55,834 nt of DNA from assembly GCA_021772935.1 (NCBI GenBank), contig JAJFLA010000034.1:1-55834 (forward strand), read 5' to 3'. The position numbers and the translations under genes were made by a program. Positions 9,476 through 18,095 of this stretch are shown one piece after another. The DNA comes from Gammaproteobacteria bacterium (GTDB lineage: Bacteria; Pseudomonadota; Gammaproteobacteria; Xanthomonadales; SZUA-36). Below the pieces are notes generated by a model, which searched no databases, was not told where the DNA came from, and saw only the letters and a program-made list of their open reading frames with translations. Numbering within the stretch: position 1 is the stretch's first letter; each line of letters opens with the position of its first letter.

Positions 9476-12400
9476 TCAGAGGTTCCTTAACATCAGCTGT
9501 TGCAGTTGTTGACTGGCTTTTTTTGCATTGCTCTCTTTGATATGTCCATAGCCACGAACGGTTGACGCCAGTGCTGCAATTTCAGTGGCCATCCCCAGCT
9601 TGTCAATTGAAAGCGAGGTACAAATATCAGTTATCGTTTTTTCGTATTGATCGATGCGTTTGCGTTCATCACGGCGTTCACGAGTGTAGCCAAAGACGTC
9701 AAATGCAGTGCCACGAAGTATTTTCAGGTGGGCGAGTACCGTTAAAAATGGTCTGATCCAGGGTCCAAACGCGATTTTACGTATTTTCCCCGTTTTGCTG
9801 TCTCGCCGGGTCAAGAACGGTGGTGCAAAGTGGTGGGTGATTTTGAACTTGCCGGAGATAGTAGCCTGTAACTGACGTGTGAAAGCCTTGCTCGTATGCA
9901 ACCTGGCGACTTCATATTCATCTTTATAAGCCATGGTCTGGAAAAATCCTGCAGCCACCGCGCGGCTGAATGCCTGGCCCGCGTTTTCAATACTTGACTC
10001 TGCCTGTCGGGCGATATCAATCAGCGTACGGTAACGCCCGGCATAGGCAGAATTCTGATAAGCCGTCAGGTATTTTTCATGCAAAATAATGATTTCATCC
10101 AACGATTTAAGTTTCTGCGTATCCGCTGACTTGCCAATGCCTGTAAGTTCTGCCATTAGTGCCGGGTCATGCGCGGTCAGACGCCCATATGTAAAGCAAC
10201 GGGCATTAGTTTCAGAACCGGCCCCATTGAGGTTGATAGCCTGGTTGATGGCCTCAGCGCTGATGGGAATCGCGCCTGCCTGCCAGGCATAACCCAACAG
10301 CAGCATATTGGCGGTGATGGTATCCCCGGCAAGCTTTTCACTTAGCCTGGTGGCATTGATAAACAGGGGTTCGGTCGTACCAACGGCATCGGAAATATCG
10401 TTCTTGAGTTGTTCCACGTTGATCATGCTATTCGGATTCAGTACATTGTTTCCGGTCGGCGAGACATGGGTGTTTACAATGGCACGGGTGATATTTTTAC
10501 CAATCCTACCAATGGTTTCGGCATCCAATGCGGTCACCATATCACCCGCCAGCAACAGGTCGGCCTGGCCTAATGGAATACGAGATGATTGTACGCTGTC
10601 TGCTTCTTCGTTAATCCGGATATAGGACATGACACCACCTCCTTTTTGTGCCAATCCCGGAAAATCGAGAACCGAACTCGCCAGACCTTGCAGGTGTGCA
10701 GCCATACCAACGATGCGGCCGATGGTGACGACACCCTGACCGCCAATACCGGTGACGACCATATCAAAGGAGTTGTGCAGGTCAGGCAAATGGGGCTGTG
10801 GCAGCTTGGAGATTGCTTTTTCCAGTTGCTTGCTTTCGTTTGCCAGGATAGTCGCTGGCCTGGCACCGGTGATGCTGATAAAACTTGGGCAAAATCCCCG
10901 CAGGCAGGACATGTCGATATTGCATGAGGACTGGTCAATTTGCCGCTTCACGCCGAATGCGGTTGGCCTGGGTATGACGGACAGACAATTGGATTCTTTT
11001 ACGCAATCACCGCAGCCTTCACATACCGCCTCGTTGATAAACAGACGGGTTTCAATACCAGGTGATTTCTTGCGGCGCTTACGGCGACGTTTTTCTGCGG
11101 CACAAAGCTGGTCATAGATCAGCACACTTACACCACTGATGTGGCTTAGTTCCTGCTCGACCGATTCCAATTCGTCACGATGATGGGTGCTTACCCCAGG
11201 CGCAAAGTTTGCACTGGATGAATACTTGTCCGGCTCATCCGAAAGTACCGCAATGCGGCGCACACCTTCGGCATGTAGTTGTTGGGTGACCTGAGGAACC
11301 GTAAAGTTACCATCCACAATTTGTCCACCGGTCATCGCTACGGCATCGTTATGCAGAATCTTGTAAGTGATATTGACCCCGGCCGCCACAGCCTGTCGTA
11401 TCGCGAGTGAGCCGGAGTGCGTGTAGGTGCCATCGCCCAGATTCTGGAACATGTGTGTGGTTTTACAAAATGGAGCCTGACCGACCCAGTTAGCCCCTTC
11501 GGCACCCATATGCAAAAAGCCGGACGTATCGCGGTCCATGAATGCTGCCATTAGGTGACAGCCGGTTCCAGCGAGTACACGGCTGCCTTTGGGTGTGACC
11601 GTGGAGCGGTTGTGCGGACAACCCGAGCAGTAAAAGGGCGTACGTGTCGTGCCTGCCAGCGAGACTATATTATTCTGCTGTTCAATACGTGCAAAATAGT
11701 CGCTGGCAACTTTTGCCGGTGCAATTTCTGGCCACTTTTGTGAAATGACCTGTGCGATCAGAGCGGGGGCAAGTATTCCGGTCCCCGGCAACAGTGTTTT
11801 ACCTTTTTCATCGGTTTTTCCGAGTACCCGGGGACGGTCTGATTCGGACAAATCGTAAAGTGCTTCCTTGAGTTGGGTTTCAATAAAACTGCGCTTTTCC
11901 TCGATGACCAGCACTTCATCGAGCCCGCTAGCAAAGTGCCTGACACCACTGGTTTCCAGCGGCCATGGCATGCCAACCTTGTAAATGCCCAGACCGGTCT
12001 CGATAGCACGTGCTTCGTTTATTCCGAGATCAGTAAGAGCCTGACGAACAGAAACATATGCTTTGCCGCTGGTGATGATGCCAAAACGAGTGTTGGCGTC
12101 ACCCCATACGACCCGGTCTATAGGATTTGCCCGTGCAAATGCCAGTGCGGCGGGCAGCTTGAAATTCTGTAGTCTGGCCTCTGCTTCAAGTTGTCGGTAT
12201 GGCCAGCGGTAGTGAAGACCACCCGGTGGGCGATCAAAGTCTGGCAGGGTGATTTTCGGGCGATGACTGTCGATGTGAATCGATGCTGCTGATTCAATGA
12301 TTTCACTCTCTATTTTCAGGCCAACATAACAGCCTGAAAAACGCGACATGGCCCAACCAAATAAGCCGAAATCAAGTATCTCTGAAATATTGGATGCATG

Positions 12401-12913
12401 CAGCACCGGCATCATCCAGGAAGCAAACAACTGCTCACTCTGGTGAGCCATCGCGGAAGATATGGCGTTGTGATCATCACCGACCACAACAAGTGCGCCA
12501 CCATAAGCTGTCGAGCCCATTGAGTTCGCGTGCTTGAGTGCATCGCCTGCACGGTCCAATCCTGGGCCTTTGCCATACCACAAAGAAAAGACACCATCGC
12601 AGGTGGTATCGGCCTCCGCCATGACCTGTTGCGTGCCGATGATGGCTGTGGCGGCGAGCTCTTCGTTGATAGCCGGAACAAAGGTAATCTGCCTTGCGTC
12701 GAGCAGATGTTTTGCCCGGCCTAGAATCATGTCGTAACCGGCGAGCGGTGAACCGCGATAGCCGGAAATGAAACCACAGGTGTTGAGTTTTGCGTCTATG
12801 TCGCGTTGACGTTGCTGCAAGGGCAGACGGGCCAAAGCTTGCGTACCGCTGATGAATACAGAGCCCTTGTCCAGGGTAAAAGTCTGTTCCAGTGTTGTTT
12901 GTTTGAAACTCAT
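9476..12913 (-). CDS. fused indolepyruvate:ferredoxin oxidoreductase (IorA-IorB type)
   Basis: This protein of about 1145 residues is the single-chain proteobacterial form of 2-ketoacid:ferredoxin oxidoreductase, which decarboxylates arylpyruvates to aryl-acyl-CoA and reduces ferredoxin. The N-terminal half carries the pyrimidine and TPP-binding parts (GFISGYRGSPLAGYD, CSGCPHNRST, LGDGTYTHSG, and AMTGGQ). A ferredoxin-like segment near residue 634 has CEGCGDC plus a further Cys, followed by SSCNIDMSCLRGFCPSF. The gamma-like part starts with TGIGGQGVVTIGR. ATG 12913 is chosen because it overlaps the MarR stop as ATGA; an in-frame ATG at 12928 is the alternative. Coupling to MarR suggests regulation by an aromatic compound. 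Adjacent catabolic genes fit amino-acid or aromatic breakdown. Confidence 0.93.
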   Translation of the reverse strand: MSFKQTTLEQTFTLDKGSVFISGTQALARLPLQQRQRDIDAKLNTCGFISGYRGSPLAGYDMILGRAKHLLDARQITFVPAINEELAATAIIGTQQVMAEADTTCDGVFSLWYGKGPGLDRAGDALKHANSMGSTAYGGALVVVGDDHNAISSAMAHQSEQLFASWMMPVLHASNISEILDFGLFGWAMSRFSGCYVGLKIESEIIESAASIHIDSHRPKITLPDFDRPPGGLHYRWPYRQLEAEARLQNFKLPAALAFARANPIDRVVWGDANTRFGIITSGKAYVSVRQALTDLGINEARAIETGLGIYKVGMPWPLETSGVRHFASGLDEVLVIEEKRSFIETQLKEALYDLSESDRPRVLGKTDEKGKTLLPGTGILAPALIAQVISQKWPEIAPAKVASDYFARIEQQNNIVSLAGTTRTPFYCSGCPHNRSTVTPKGSRVLAGTGCHLMAAFMDRDTSGFLHMGAEGANWVGQAPFCKTTHMFQNLGDGTYTHSGSLAIRQAVAAGVNITYKILHNDAVAMTGGQIVDGNFTVPQVTQQLHAEGVRRIAVLSDEPDKYSSSANFAPGVSTHHRDELESVEQELSHISGVSVLIYDQLCAAEKRRRKRRKKSPGIETRLFINEAVCEGCGDCVKESNCLSVIPRPTAFGVKRQIDQSSCNIDMSCLRGFCPSFISITGARPATILANESKQLEKAISKLPQPHLPDLHNSFDMVVTGIGGQGVVTIGRIVGMAAHLQGLASSVLDFPGLAQKGGGVMSYIRINEEADSVQSSRIPLGQADLLLAGDMVTALDAETIGRIGKNITRAIVNTHVSPTGNNVLNPNSMINVEQLKNDISDAVGTTEPLFINATRLSEKLAGDTITANMLLLGYAWQAGAIPISAEAINQAINLNGAGSETNARCFTYGRLTAHDPALMAELTGIGKSADTQKLKSLDEIIILHEKYLTAYQNSAYAGRYRTLIDIARQAESSIENAGQAFSRAVAAGFFQTMAYKDEYEVARLHTSKAFTRQLQATISGKFKITHHFAPPFLTRRDSKTGKIRKIAFGPWIRPFLTVLAHLKILRGTAFDVFGYTRERRDERKRIDQYEKTITDICTSLSIDKLGMATEIAALASTVRGYGHIKESNAKKASQQLQQLMLRNL

Positions 12914-13431
12914 GCCAGGTTTTCCCAAAGTCGGTGCAGCGATACGTCCAGATTTTTCAGGTCCGCCTTTCCAAACGTCTTGATCAGCTGTGTGTAATGA
13001 CGTAACTCCAACGGCCGGATATCGTTAAACATGCGGCGACCGACTGGTGTCAGAAAAACCCTGACAATACGGTTGTCCTTGCTGGCGAGGCGTCTCGTGA
13101 CCAGTTTGTCACGTTCCATCTGGTCAACAATACGGCTTAAAGCTGCTTGCTCAATAACCATGTAGTCAGCCAATTCGCCCATGTTGCGACCATCTGAAGC
13201 ATTTAAAACTGATAATGTCCGCCATCGTGAGAGTGTCATTTTGGCCGGTCGAAGGTCGTTTTTCAGATTCAGTGTGAGACGGTTCACTATACGGAACAGC
13301 TGGTAGGGCAGGTAGTCTTCGAGCGGCGTGCCAGCCACCAGTTCTTGTGGCAGGTTTTCTGACTCGGGCAGTTCAGTAGCATGCGATCGCTGCTTGTTAT
13401 CACCCTGCGTACCTTTCATAGAAGTCACCAT
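12910..13431 (-). CDS. MarR family transcriptional regulator
   Basis: This 173-residue protein has the MarR winged-helix layout: an alpha-helical N-terminal dimerisation part, HTH around residues 85-120 (RNMGELADYMVIEQAALSRIVDQMERDKLV) and the wing RRLASKDNRIVRVFLTPVGRRM with the expected Asp-x-Arg. An unusual extra N-terminal tail of about 35 polar residues precedes the core. Its stop overlaps the oxidoreductase start, so it probably controls that gene and its own, with the effector possibly an aromatic acid (inference). It is divergent from the metallo-beta-lactamase-fold gene at 13572, and the intergenic region holds candidate operator repeats. Confidence 0.9.
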   Translation of the reverse strand: MVTSMKGTQGDNKQRSHATELPESENLPQELVAGTPLEDYLPYQLFRIVNRLTLNLKNDLRPAKMTLSRWRTLSVLNASDGRNMGELADYMVIEQAALSRIVDQMERDKLVTRRLASKDNRIVRVFLTPVGRRMFNDIRPLELRHYTQLIKTFGKADLKNLDVSLHRLWENLA

Positions 13432-13464
13432 AGATCCTGATCAAAAATGCTGAAGTGAAAGATC

Positions 13465-13489
13465 ATATGTAAATATATATGTAATTACA
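13465..13489. promoter_or_regulatory. candidate MarR operator repeats
   Basis: The region between the divergent MarR and hydrolase genes contains the direct repeats ATATGTAAAT (13465-13474) and ATATGTAATT (13477-13486), spaced by 12 bases start to start. The second overlaps a perfect 10-bp palindrome TGTAATTACA (13480-13489). It is 34 bases upstream of the MarR start. Placement and symmetry suit a winged-helix dimer site; binding is inferred. Confidence 0.4.
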
Positions 13490-13571
13490 AATAAAATACC
13501 CAACAATCACTCTCTTCAGATCCAAGTTTTTAGACGTATCACCAGTTAGCACTCTCCGACATAATATATCG

Positions 13572-14609
13572 ATGAATACAGCTGATGGTGTCATCAAGTA
13601 CGAATATGACTTTTGTCCGGAAGTCGGTGAAGCTGCCGATATCCTTCCAGGTTTAAAATGGTTACGTCTGCCTTTACCGTTCCTGTTGGGGCATATCAAT
13701 GTCTGGCTGCTGCAAGATGCTGGTGGTTGGGCGATTGTCGATACCGGTATTTTTACTCGTACTACGCGGGAGGTTTGGGAAAATATTTTCAGTGGATGTC
13801 TGAACCACGAACCGATTTCCAGGGTGTTTGTCACCCACCTTCACCCGGATCACGTTGGTTGTGCAGGCTGGTTGTGCGAGCGTTTTGATATTGAGTTATA
13901 TATGACCCGTGACGAGTATCTGCTGTGTCGTATCCTGGTATCCGATACGGGTTTGCCAGCGCCTCGGGAAGGTCGACGTTTCTACCAGGGCGCAGGGTTT
14001 TCCGAGCAACATATGTTTCGTTACATCGAGATGTTTGGTTCATTTGGTAAAGTTGTCGCTCAACTACCCCAGTCCTACCGTCGTCTTCACGAAGGCCACA
14101 CAGAGAATATCGGGCAGCACGAATGGCGGGTCATCACTGGTCATGGTCATTCACCCGAGCATGCCTGTTTGTATTGCCCGGAGCTGAACGTATTGATTTC
14201 CGGGGACCAGATTTTGCCAACCATCTCGTCGAATGTAAGTGTTTTTCCCACTGAGCCAACAGCCAACCCCCTGGCTGGGTGGTTTGAATCACTGCACCGC
14301 TTAAAAGTGCTGTTGCCTGATGATGTGCTGGTCCTGCCGGCACATGGCAAGCCTTTTCGTGGTGTAAAGGGTCGTTTGAATGCACTCATTGAAGAGCATG
14401 AGACCGGTCTTGAGAAGCTACGGGTATTATGTCGTGAGCCAAAACGTGCAGTAGACGTCTTTCCTGCATTATTCAAGAGTAAGATTACTGATAACAGCCT
14501 GATCATGGCTACGGGCGAAGCCATAGCGCATTTGAATTACCTCTTGTATGGGGGTGAGTTGGAGCTGGCCAGGGTTGAAAACGGAGTCCGTTGGTACCGC
14601 ACGCGATAG
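13572..14609 (+). CDS. metallo-beta-lactamase-fold hydrolase
   Basis: This 345-residue cytoplasmic protein (no signal peptide) has the MBL core with the metal motif THLHPDH (H89, H91, D93, H94). Further metal-ligand candidates are TGHGHSPEH, ISGDQILP and VLPAHGKPF in the expected order. The C-terminal 80 residues resemble the helical extension seen in glyoxalase II-like and thioesterase-like members. The activity may be thioester hydrolysis, but the substrate is unknown. It is divergent from MarR and likely shares its regulation, so it may process a CoA or other thioester intermediate linked to the adjacent oxidoreductase (inference). Confidence 0.88.
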   Translation: MNTADGVIKYEYDFCPEVGEAADILPGLKWLRLPLPFLLGHINVWLLQDAGGWAIVDTGIFTRTTREVWENIFSGCLNHEPISRVFVTHLHPDHVGCAGWLCERFDIELYMTRDEYLLCRILVSDTGLPAPREGRRFYQGAGFSEQHMFRYIEMFGSFGKVVAQLPQSYRRLHEGHTENIGQHEWRVITGHGHSPEHACLYCPELNVLISGDQILPTISSNVSVFPTEPTANPLAGWFESLHRLKVLLPDDVLVLPAHGKPFRGVKGRLNALIEEHETGLEKLRVLCREPKRAVDVFPALFKSKITDNSLIMATGEAIAHLNYLLYGGELELARVENGVRWYRTR

Positions 14610-14626
14610 CACAATCTGCGATCAAA

Positions 14627-14655
14627 CGCTGACCCTTAAAATATCCGGGTTAGCG
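14627..14655. terminator. weak hairpin between convergent genes
   Basis: CGCTGACCC (14627-14635) can pair with GGGTTAGCG (14647-14655) with one G-T wobble and an 11-base loop. It lies between the convergent hydrolase and membrane protein genes and overlaps the latter's stop codon. The T-run is short on both strands, so a bidirectional terminator is only possible. Confidence 0.3.
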
Positions 14656-15927
14656 CTTCTTTAAAACATGAATGAGCATATGAGCCAGGCTGATCGCGGT
14701 GGCAATCAGCAAAAGCCCGCTTAGTCGAGTCAACCAATCTGCCTGTTTAACAATAGCTGTCACGCCCAGCACCACGGAGCTGAAATGCAGTACAAAACCG
14801 GTTTTGATTCTTTCCTGTGGTAGCAGACTTCGCATCGAAGGCACCGGCTCAAAGCCGACCCGTGCGGAGTAGCGATGAAACCAGACCAGGAACGGCACAA
14901 TACGGCTTAGCATGCCATGCATAATCATTCCCGCCCACCCCCAGATTGCAAGCCAGCCGAACAATATCTGCCAGCGCGGGTCGGGCAATAGCAGTGCTGC
15001 CACGGCAACAGGTATCATCAATAGTGCAGTACCGAGACCTGCTTTCCAGAACAACAGTGATGCGTCGCTACGCTTACGTTTACGACGTACAATATTACGC
15101 AAAATAAGGCCAGGGTGAAGTAGCCAGATAACAAGCGCTGCTGGCAATGCGCTGATGGCTGCCAGTTGGTTCGGAGGTAAAGAGTTGTTGATTTCCCCAC
15201 CTGCAAGCACGGAAACCAATGGTAAAACCAGCCCGGTCAATAGCAGGCCAAACAACCAGCGCATAGTATTTTTACTGACACTTGATGCCAGGTAGAACAT
15301 CGGTATTACCTGCCAGGATACGGCCATGATCAGCCCACCGACCCAGCCGAGAAGCGCCAGTGTCAGGTGAATCTGCATCCACAGTACCCGGTTGGCGGGA
15401 AACCCACCATCAACATAACCCCGTGTCATCGCCAGGCCTATCAGTATGATGATTGTCAGGCTCACCACTGCCAGACGCATACCCTGAACGGTTTCATTTT
15501 TAATAGTACAGCGCAGCAGGGCCCAGGCCAGTGGTAACAGGAAAGTCAGCAGAGCCAGCGTGAAGCATAGGATGGCAACCGACATTGCTATCGCTGGTCC
15601 GCCCAGCAGTTGCCATATAAACCCAGTCAAGCCAGCCAATAACAAAGCGTGGACAATATGTGCCATTCGCGCAACAGGAACCGCCTTGCCAGCAATGACC
15701 GGGGTCATTTGGTAAAGTGCCCCGATCATGCCCATTGCGAGTACGGCCAGGGTTCCAACGTGCGTCAGGGCCAGCGTATGTGGCATCCATGGGCTGCTGA
15801 GTGTTGCTATACCCATTACCAGCATGATGCAGCCGGCTATCAGAATACCTATTGGTACGGTCAGGAAAAAACTGGCGGGGATGGATAATGGTGGTGCCTG
15901 TTCCAGGCTTAAACCACCGGTTTTCAA
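14650..15927 (-). CDS. histidine-containing polytopic membrane protein (NnrS/heme-copper-oxidase-I-like)
   Basis: This 425-residue protein has about twelve membrane spans and little else. Histidines sit at helix ends or in helices: H50, H56, H90, H93, H187, H337 and H351. The segments THVGTLAVLAMGMIGALYQM, HLTLALLGWVGGLIMAVSWQ and GMLSRIVPFLVWFHR recall heme-binding membrane proteins such as NnrS or subunit I of heme-copper oxidases. This is a resemblance, not an assignment. The start is TTG at 15927: its codon overlaps the stop of the upstream DUF2249 gene, and GGAGGA lies 5 bases upstream. A heme- or NO-linked role would fit the DUF2249 partner. I am confident in the gene and unsure of function. 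Confidence 0.7.
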   Translation of the reverse strand: MKTGGLSLEQAPPLSIPASFFLTVPIGILIAGCIMLVMGIATLSSPWMPHTLALTHVGTLAVLAMGMIGALYQMTPVIAGKAVPVARMAHIVHALLLAGLTGFIWQLLGGPAIAMSVAILCFTLALLTFLLPLAWALLRCTIKNETVQGMRLAVVSLTIIILIGLAMTRGYVDGGFPANRVLWMQIHLTLALLGWVGGLIMAVSWQVIPMFYLASSVSKNTMRWLFGLLLTGLVLPLVSVLAGGEINNSLPPNQLAAISALPAALVIWLLHPGLILRNIVRRKRKRSDASLLFWKAGLGTALLMIPVAVAALLLPDPRWQILFGWLAIWGWAGMIMHGMLSRIVPFLVWFHRYSARVGFEPVPSMRSLLPQERIKTGFVLHFSSVVLGVTAIVKQADWLTRLSGLLLIATAISLAHMLIHVLKKR

Positions 15928-16187
15928 GGCTTCCTCCGGATCAGTAAGAGGACGCTACCATCGGCTTCTTCAAGCAGCTGCCAGTTGAGTCCACGTGTTT
16001 CAAGGTGTGGAAACAACGGTGTTGGAACATGGGGAAGATGCGCCAGGTAATTCTTATCAGGTCCAAGTTGTGCACAGGCCAGCAATATTGTTTCCATCGG
16101 TTCGGGTGCTTCGAGATTGCGCAAATCTATGATATCCGGGATCTCATTTTCGGGCACCGAGAAATAATCTGATAGTGATTTGTCCAT
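15924..16187 (-). CDS. DUF2249 domain protein (TusA-like fold)
   Basis: This 87-residue protein has the DUF2249 pattern: a strand IIDLRNLEAPEPMETIL, then LPHVPTPLFPHLETRGLNWQLLEEADGSVLLLIRR. The family is small, soluble and TusA-like, often placed beside NnrS-like, hemerythrin or respiratory genes, but without a settled function. Unlike TusA, no catalytic Cys is in the N-terminal strand; the only Cys is in the first helix (LLACAQL). It is translationally coupled to the polytopic membrane protein downstream, which suggests a joint function. The start is ATG 16187 without a strong ribosome binding site. Confidence 0.8.
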   Translation of the reverse strand: MDKSLSDYFSVPENEIPDIIDLRNLEAPEPMETILLACAQLGPDKNYLAHLPHVPTPLFPHLETRGLNWQLLEEADGSVLLLIRRKP

Positions 16188-16274
16188 CGTGCGAATGCCT
16201 GTGTGTTCTGGTCTATATGGGTGTTTCGGCTTTTGTCCATCTGAAAACGTCGATAGCAGTAATCCCTGTGCTGC

Positions 16275-17117
16275 TCAACTTAGGTCACTGGCATTATGCC
16301 GCTCTGCTAAACGTTCTTCCTCTGGCCCCCAAATTTTGTTGACCCGCCTGCCACGTTGAACCGCAGGGCGCTGCTGGATTTCCGTTGCCCAGCGCACGAC
16401 ATGTGTGTATGAGTTGACATCGAGGAATTCCTGAGCATCGTAAATGCTGCCTGTCACCAGGGTGCCATACCAGGCAAAGTTGGCGATATCTGCGATATTG
16501 TAGTCATCGCCACATAAATATCTCCGGCTGGAAAGGTTCCGGTCCAATACATCAAGTTGGCGTTTGACTTCCATGGTGAAGCGATTGATAGGGTATTCAA
16601 GTTTCTCTGGCGCATAGGCATAGAAGTGACCGAAGCCACCGCCAAGATACGGCGCACTACCCATCTGCCAAAATAACCAGGACATGCATTCCGCTCGTGC
16701 GGATGGTTGTTTTGGAAGAAATGCATCAAACTTTTCTGCCAGGTAGACAAGAATTGCCCCGGATTCAAAAACCCGGGTTGGTGGCTGGGTGCTTCGGTCG
16801 AGCAAGGCGGGAATCTTGGAATTCGGATTGGTTGCGACAAAGCCACTGCCGAACTGATCGCCCTCTTCAATATTGATCAGGAAAGCATCGTACTCGGCTT
16901 CTTGTTTACCCAGCGCCAGTAATTCTTCTAGTAGTACTGTGACCTTGACACCGTTTGGCGTCGCCAACGAATACAACTGCAAAGGGTGTTTGCCAACAGG
17001 AAGGTCCTGCTCATGCGTGGCGCCTGCAACAGGTCGATTGATATTGGCGAATCTGCCACCACTCTCCGAGTCCCATTTCCAGACTTCGGGTGGTGTGTAT
17101 TGTGATGTTTTGCTCAT
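16275..17117 (-). CDS. yghU: glutathione-dependent disulfide-bond oxidoreductase YghU
   Basis: The 280-residue protein follows E. coli YghU almost throughout: the N-terminal VWKWDSESGGRFANINRPVAGATHE, the thioredoxin-fold GST N-domain with YSLATPNGVKV (about residue 50), NPNSKIPALLD and FESGAILVYLAEKF, and the all-helical C-domain with WLFWQMGSAPYLGGGFGHFY and ERHNASD near the end. YghU binds two glutathiones and reduces disulfides and peroxides. It is monocistronic by spacing (87 bases to DUF2249 downstream, 281 to the next gene). The A/T-rich region just upstream of its start could hold its promoter, though no clear boxes stand out. Confidence 0.93.
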   Translation of the reverse strand: MSKTSQYTPPEVWKWDSESGGRFANINRPVAGATHEQDLPVGKHPLQLYSLATPNGVKVTVLLEELLALGKQEAEYDAFLINIEEGDQFGSGFVATNPNSKIPALLDRSTQPPTRVFESGAILVYLAEKFDAFLPKQPSARAECMSWLFWQMGSAPYLGGGFGHFYAYAPEKLEYPINRFTMEVKRQLDVLDRNLSSRRYLCGDDYNIADIANFAWYGTLVTGSIYDAQEFLDVNSYTHVVRWATEIQQRPAVQRGRRVNKIWGPEEERLAERHNASDLS

Positions 17118-17309
17118 GATGGTTTCTTTTAATATTTTATATTTTGGAAGCGATTAGTGTACGAGGTTCTCTAAGCGGCTTGCCAGATATTTATGACTTA
17201 AAGCCAAGTATAATGCCGCCACTGTTTACTGTCCTCAAAAATTCAAATCAGGCCAATATGGTCAGTGCTAACACGCTGGGTACTCTGCAAAAACCCGAAA
17301 GATTGAGTT

Positions 17310-17402
17310 GATCTTTCCGGTCCACATTGCTTGAAGAGCTGTTATCAGGCACAAAATGCCACGCTTGCAAAACGCTTTGAAGTCAAGGGTTTTCCGTTTT
17401 AA
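17310..17402 (+). pseudogene. possible thioredoxin-fold remnant
   Basis: A short open stretch on the plus strand reads PHCLKSCYQAQ followed directly by NATLAKRFEVKGFPF and a stop. The second part resembles the strand around the conserved cis-Pro of thioredoxin/PDI domains (LAKRFxVxGFP), and the first recalls a CxxC region, but the sequence between them is missing. There is no start codon or full domain. It could be a decayed gene fragment or chance similarity; it overlaps the 3' end of the minus-strand NTF2-like gene by a few bases. Confidence 0.2.
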
Positions 17403-17977
17403 TCAAATAACTCGCCGGTGATCGGGTGTCCACCCTTGTTGCTATCCCAGGTGACAGAAATAACACACCAGCGCCGACCGTCATGCAAGAGCTGGAAGGA
17501 ATTAACACCCTGCGCATATGGCTGGGCAGCAGGTGAGTTCCGTGATGCATAATGACTCAAAATACTGGCCATATGGCCAAACACAAAAGTTTCCCGGGCA
17601 ACCTCTTTTTCATAAAAACCCTCGTCTTTGAAGATCTTTTTGTTGAGCTCAATAAATGCTTCAACGCTGATAGTTTCCGCAGTCATCGCACCATCTTTAT
17701 CGTGAAACATGGGTGTCACTGAACCCGTTCTGGCGAACAACGAGCTTAATAATGGCCAGTTTTTTTCACTACCGGCTGGCCCGGACACGGTGCTGTACAG
17801 TGCCGGGATGATGTTTTTAATGGATTGAGCCTCTTCGGGGTTCGCTGCACCGCAAAAGAATGTTGACGGCTCTTCAGCCAATACATTGGCGCTGGGCAGA
17901 CTAAAAAACAATACTGCCAATAATGGGGGTGTCAGGACTCGGCCTGGAGTGAGTATGGACAATATATCATTGAACAT
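17399..17977 (-). CDS. secreted NTF2-like (SnoaL/DUF4440-type) protein
   Basis: This 192-residue protein has a signal peptide ending near NVLAEEP (about residue 35) and one NTF2-like domain. Typical features are the N-terminal helices, IELNKKIFKDEGFYEKEVARE, and the closing strands NSFQLLHDGRRWCVISVTWD. Such domains bind small hydrophobic ligands or serve as enzyme scaffolds; no catalytic residues can be named. AGGA lies 8 bases before ATG 17977. It is divergent from the LysR gene at 18096, which may regulate it. A second secreted NTF2-fold gene lies on the other side of the LysR gene. Confidence 0.75.
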   Translation of the reverse strand: MFNDILSILTPGRVLTPPLLAVLFFSLPSANVLAEEPSTFFCGAANPEEAQSIKNIIPALYSTVSGPAGSEKNWPLLSSLFARTGSVTPMFHDKDGAMTAETISVEAFIELNKKIFKDEGFYEKEVARETFVFGHMASILSHYASRNSPAAQPYAQGVNSFQLLHDGRRWCVISVTWDSNKGGHPITGELFD

Positions 17978-18066
17978 TTAAATATTTCCTCGCTTGACGG
18001 GTTGGTAAATGAGGGCTCAAACTACCAATGTACTAGCCCAACAACAAACGACATTATTTCAGTCAA

Positions 18067-18083
18067 TATGACAAATATTCATA
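18067..18083. promoter_or_regulatory. candidate LysR-type operator
   Basis: TATGACAAATATTCATA has arms TATGA/TCATA separated by 7 bases and fits the T-N11-A rule for LysR-type boxes. It lies 12 bases before the LysR start and 90 bases from the divergent NTF2-like gene, where autoregulation would be expected. It was identified by eye only. Confidence 0.4.
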
Positions 18084-18095
18084 GTTGAAGTCAAA

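Noticed and set aside
10570-11117. Frames of about 120 codons on both strands within the oxidoreductase gene
   Set aside because: They are out of frame with conserved TPP and Fe-S motifs of the real gene and are explained as shadows.
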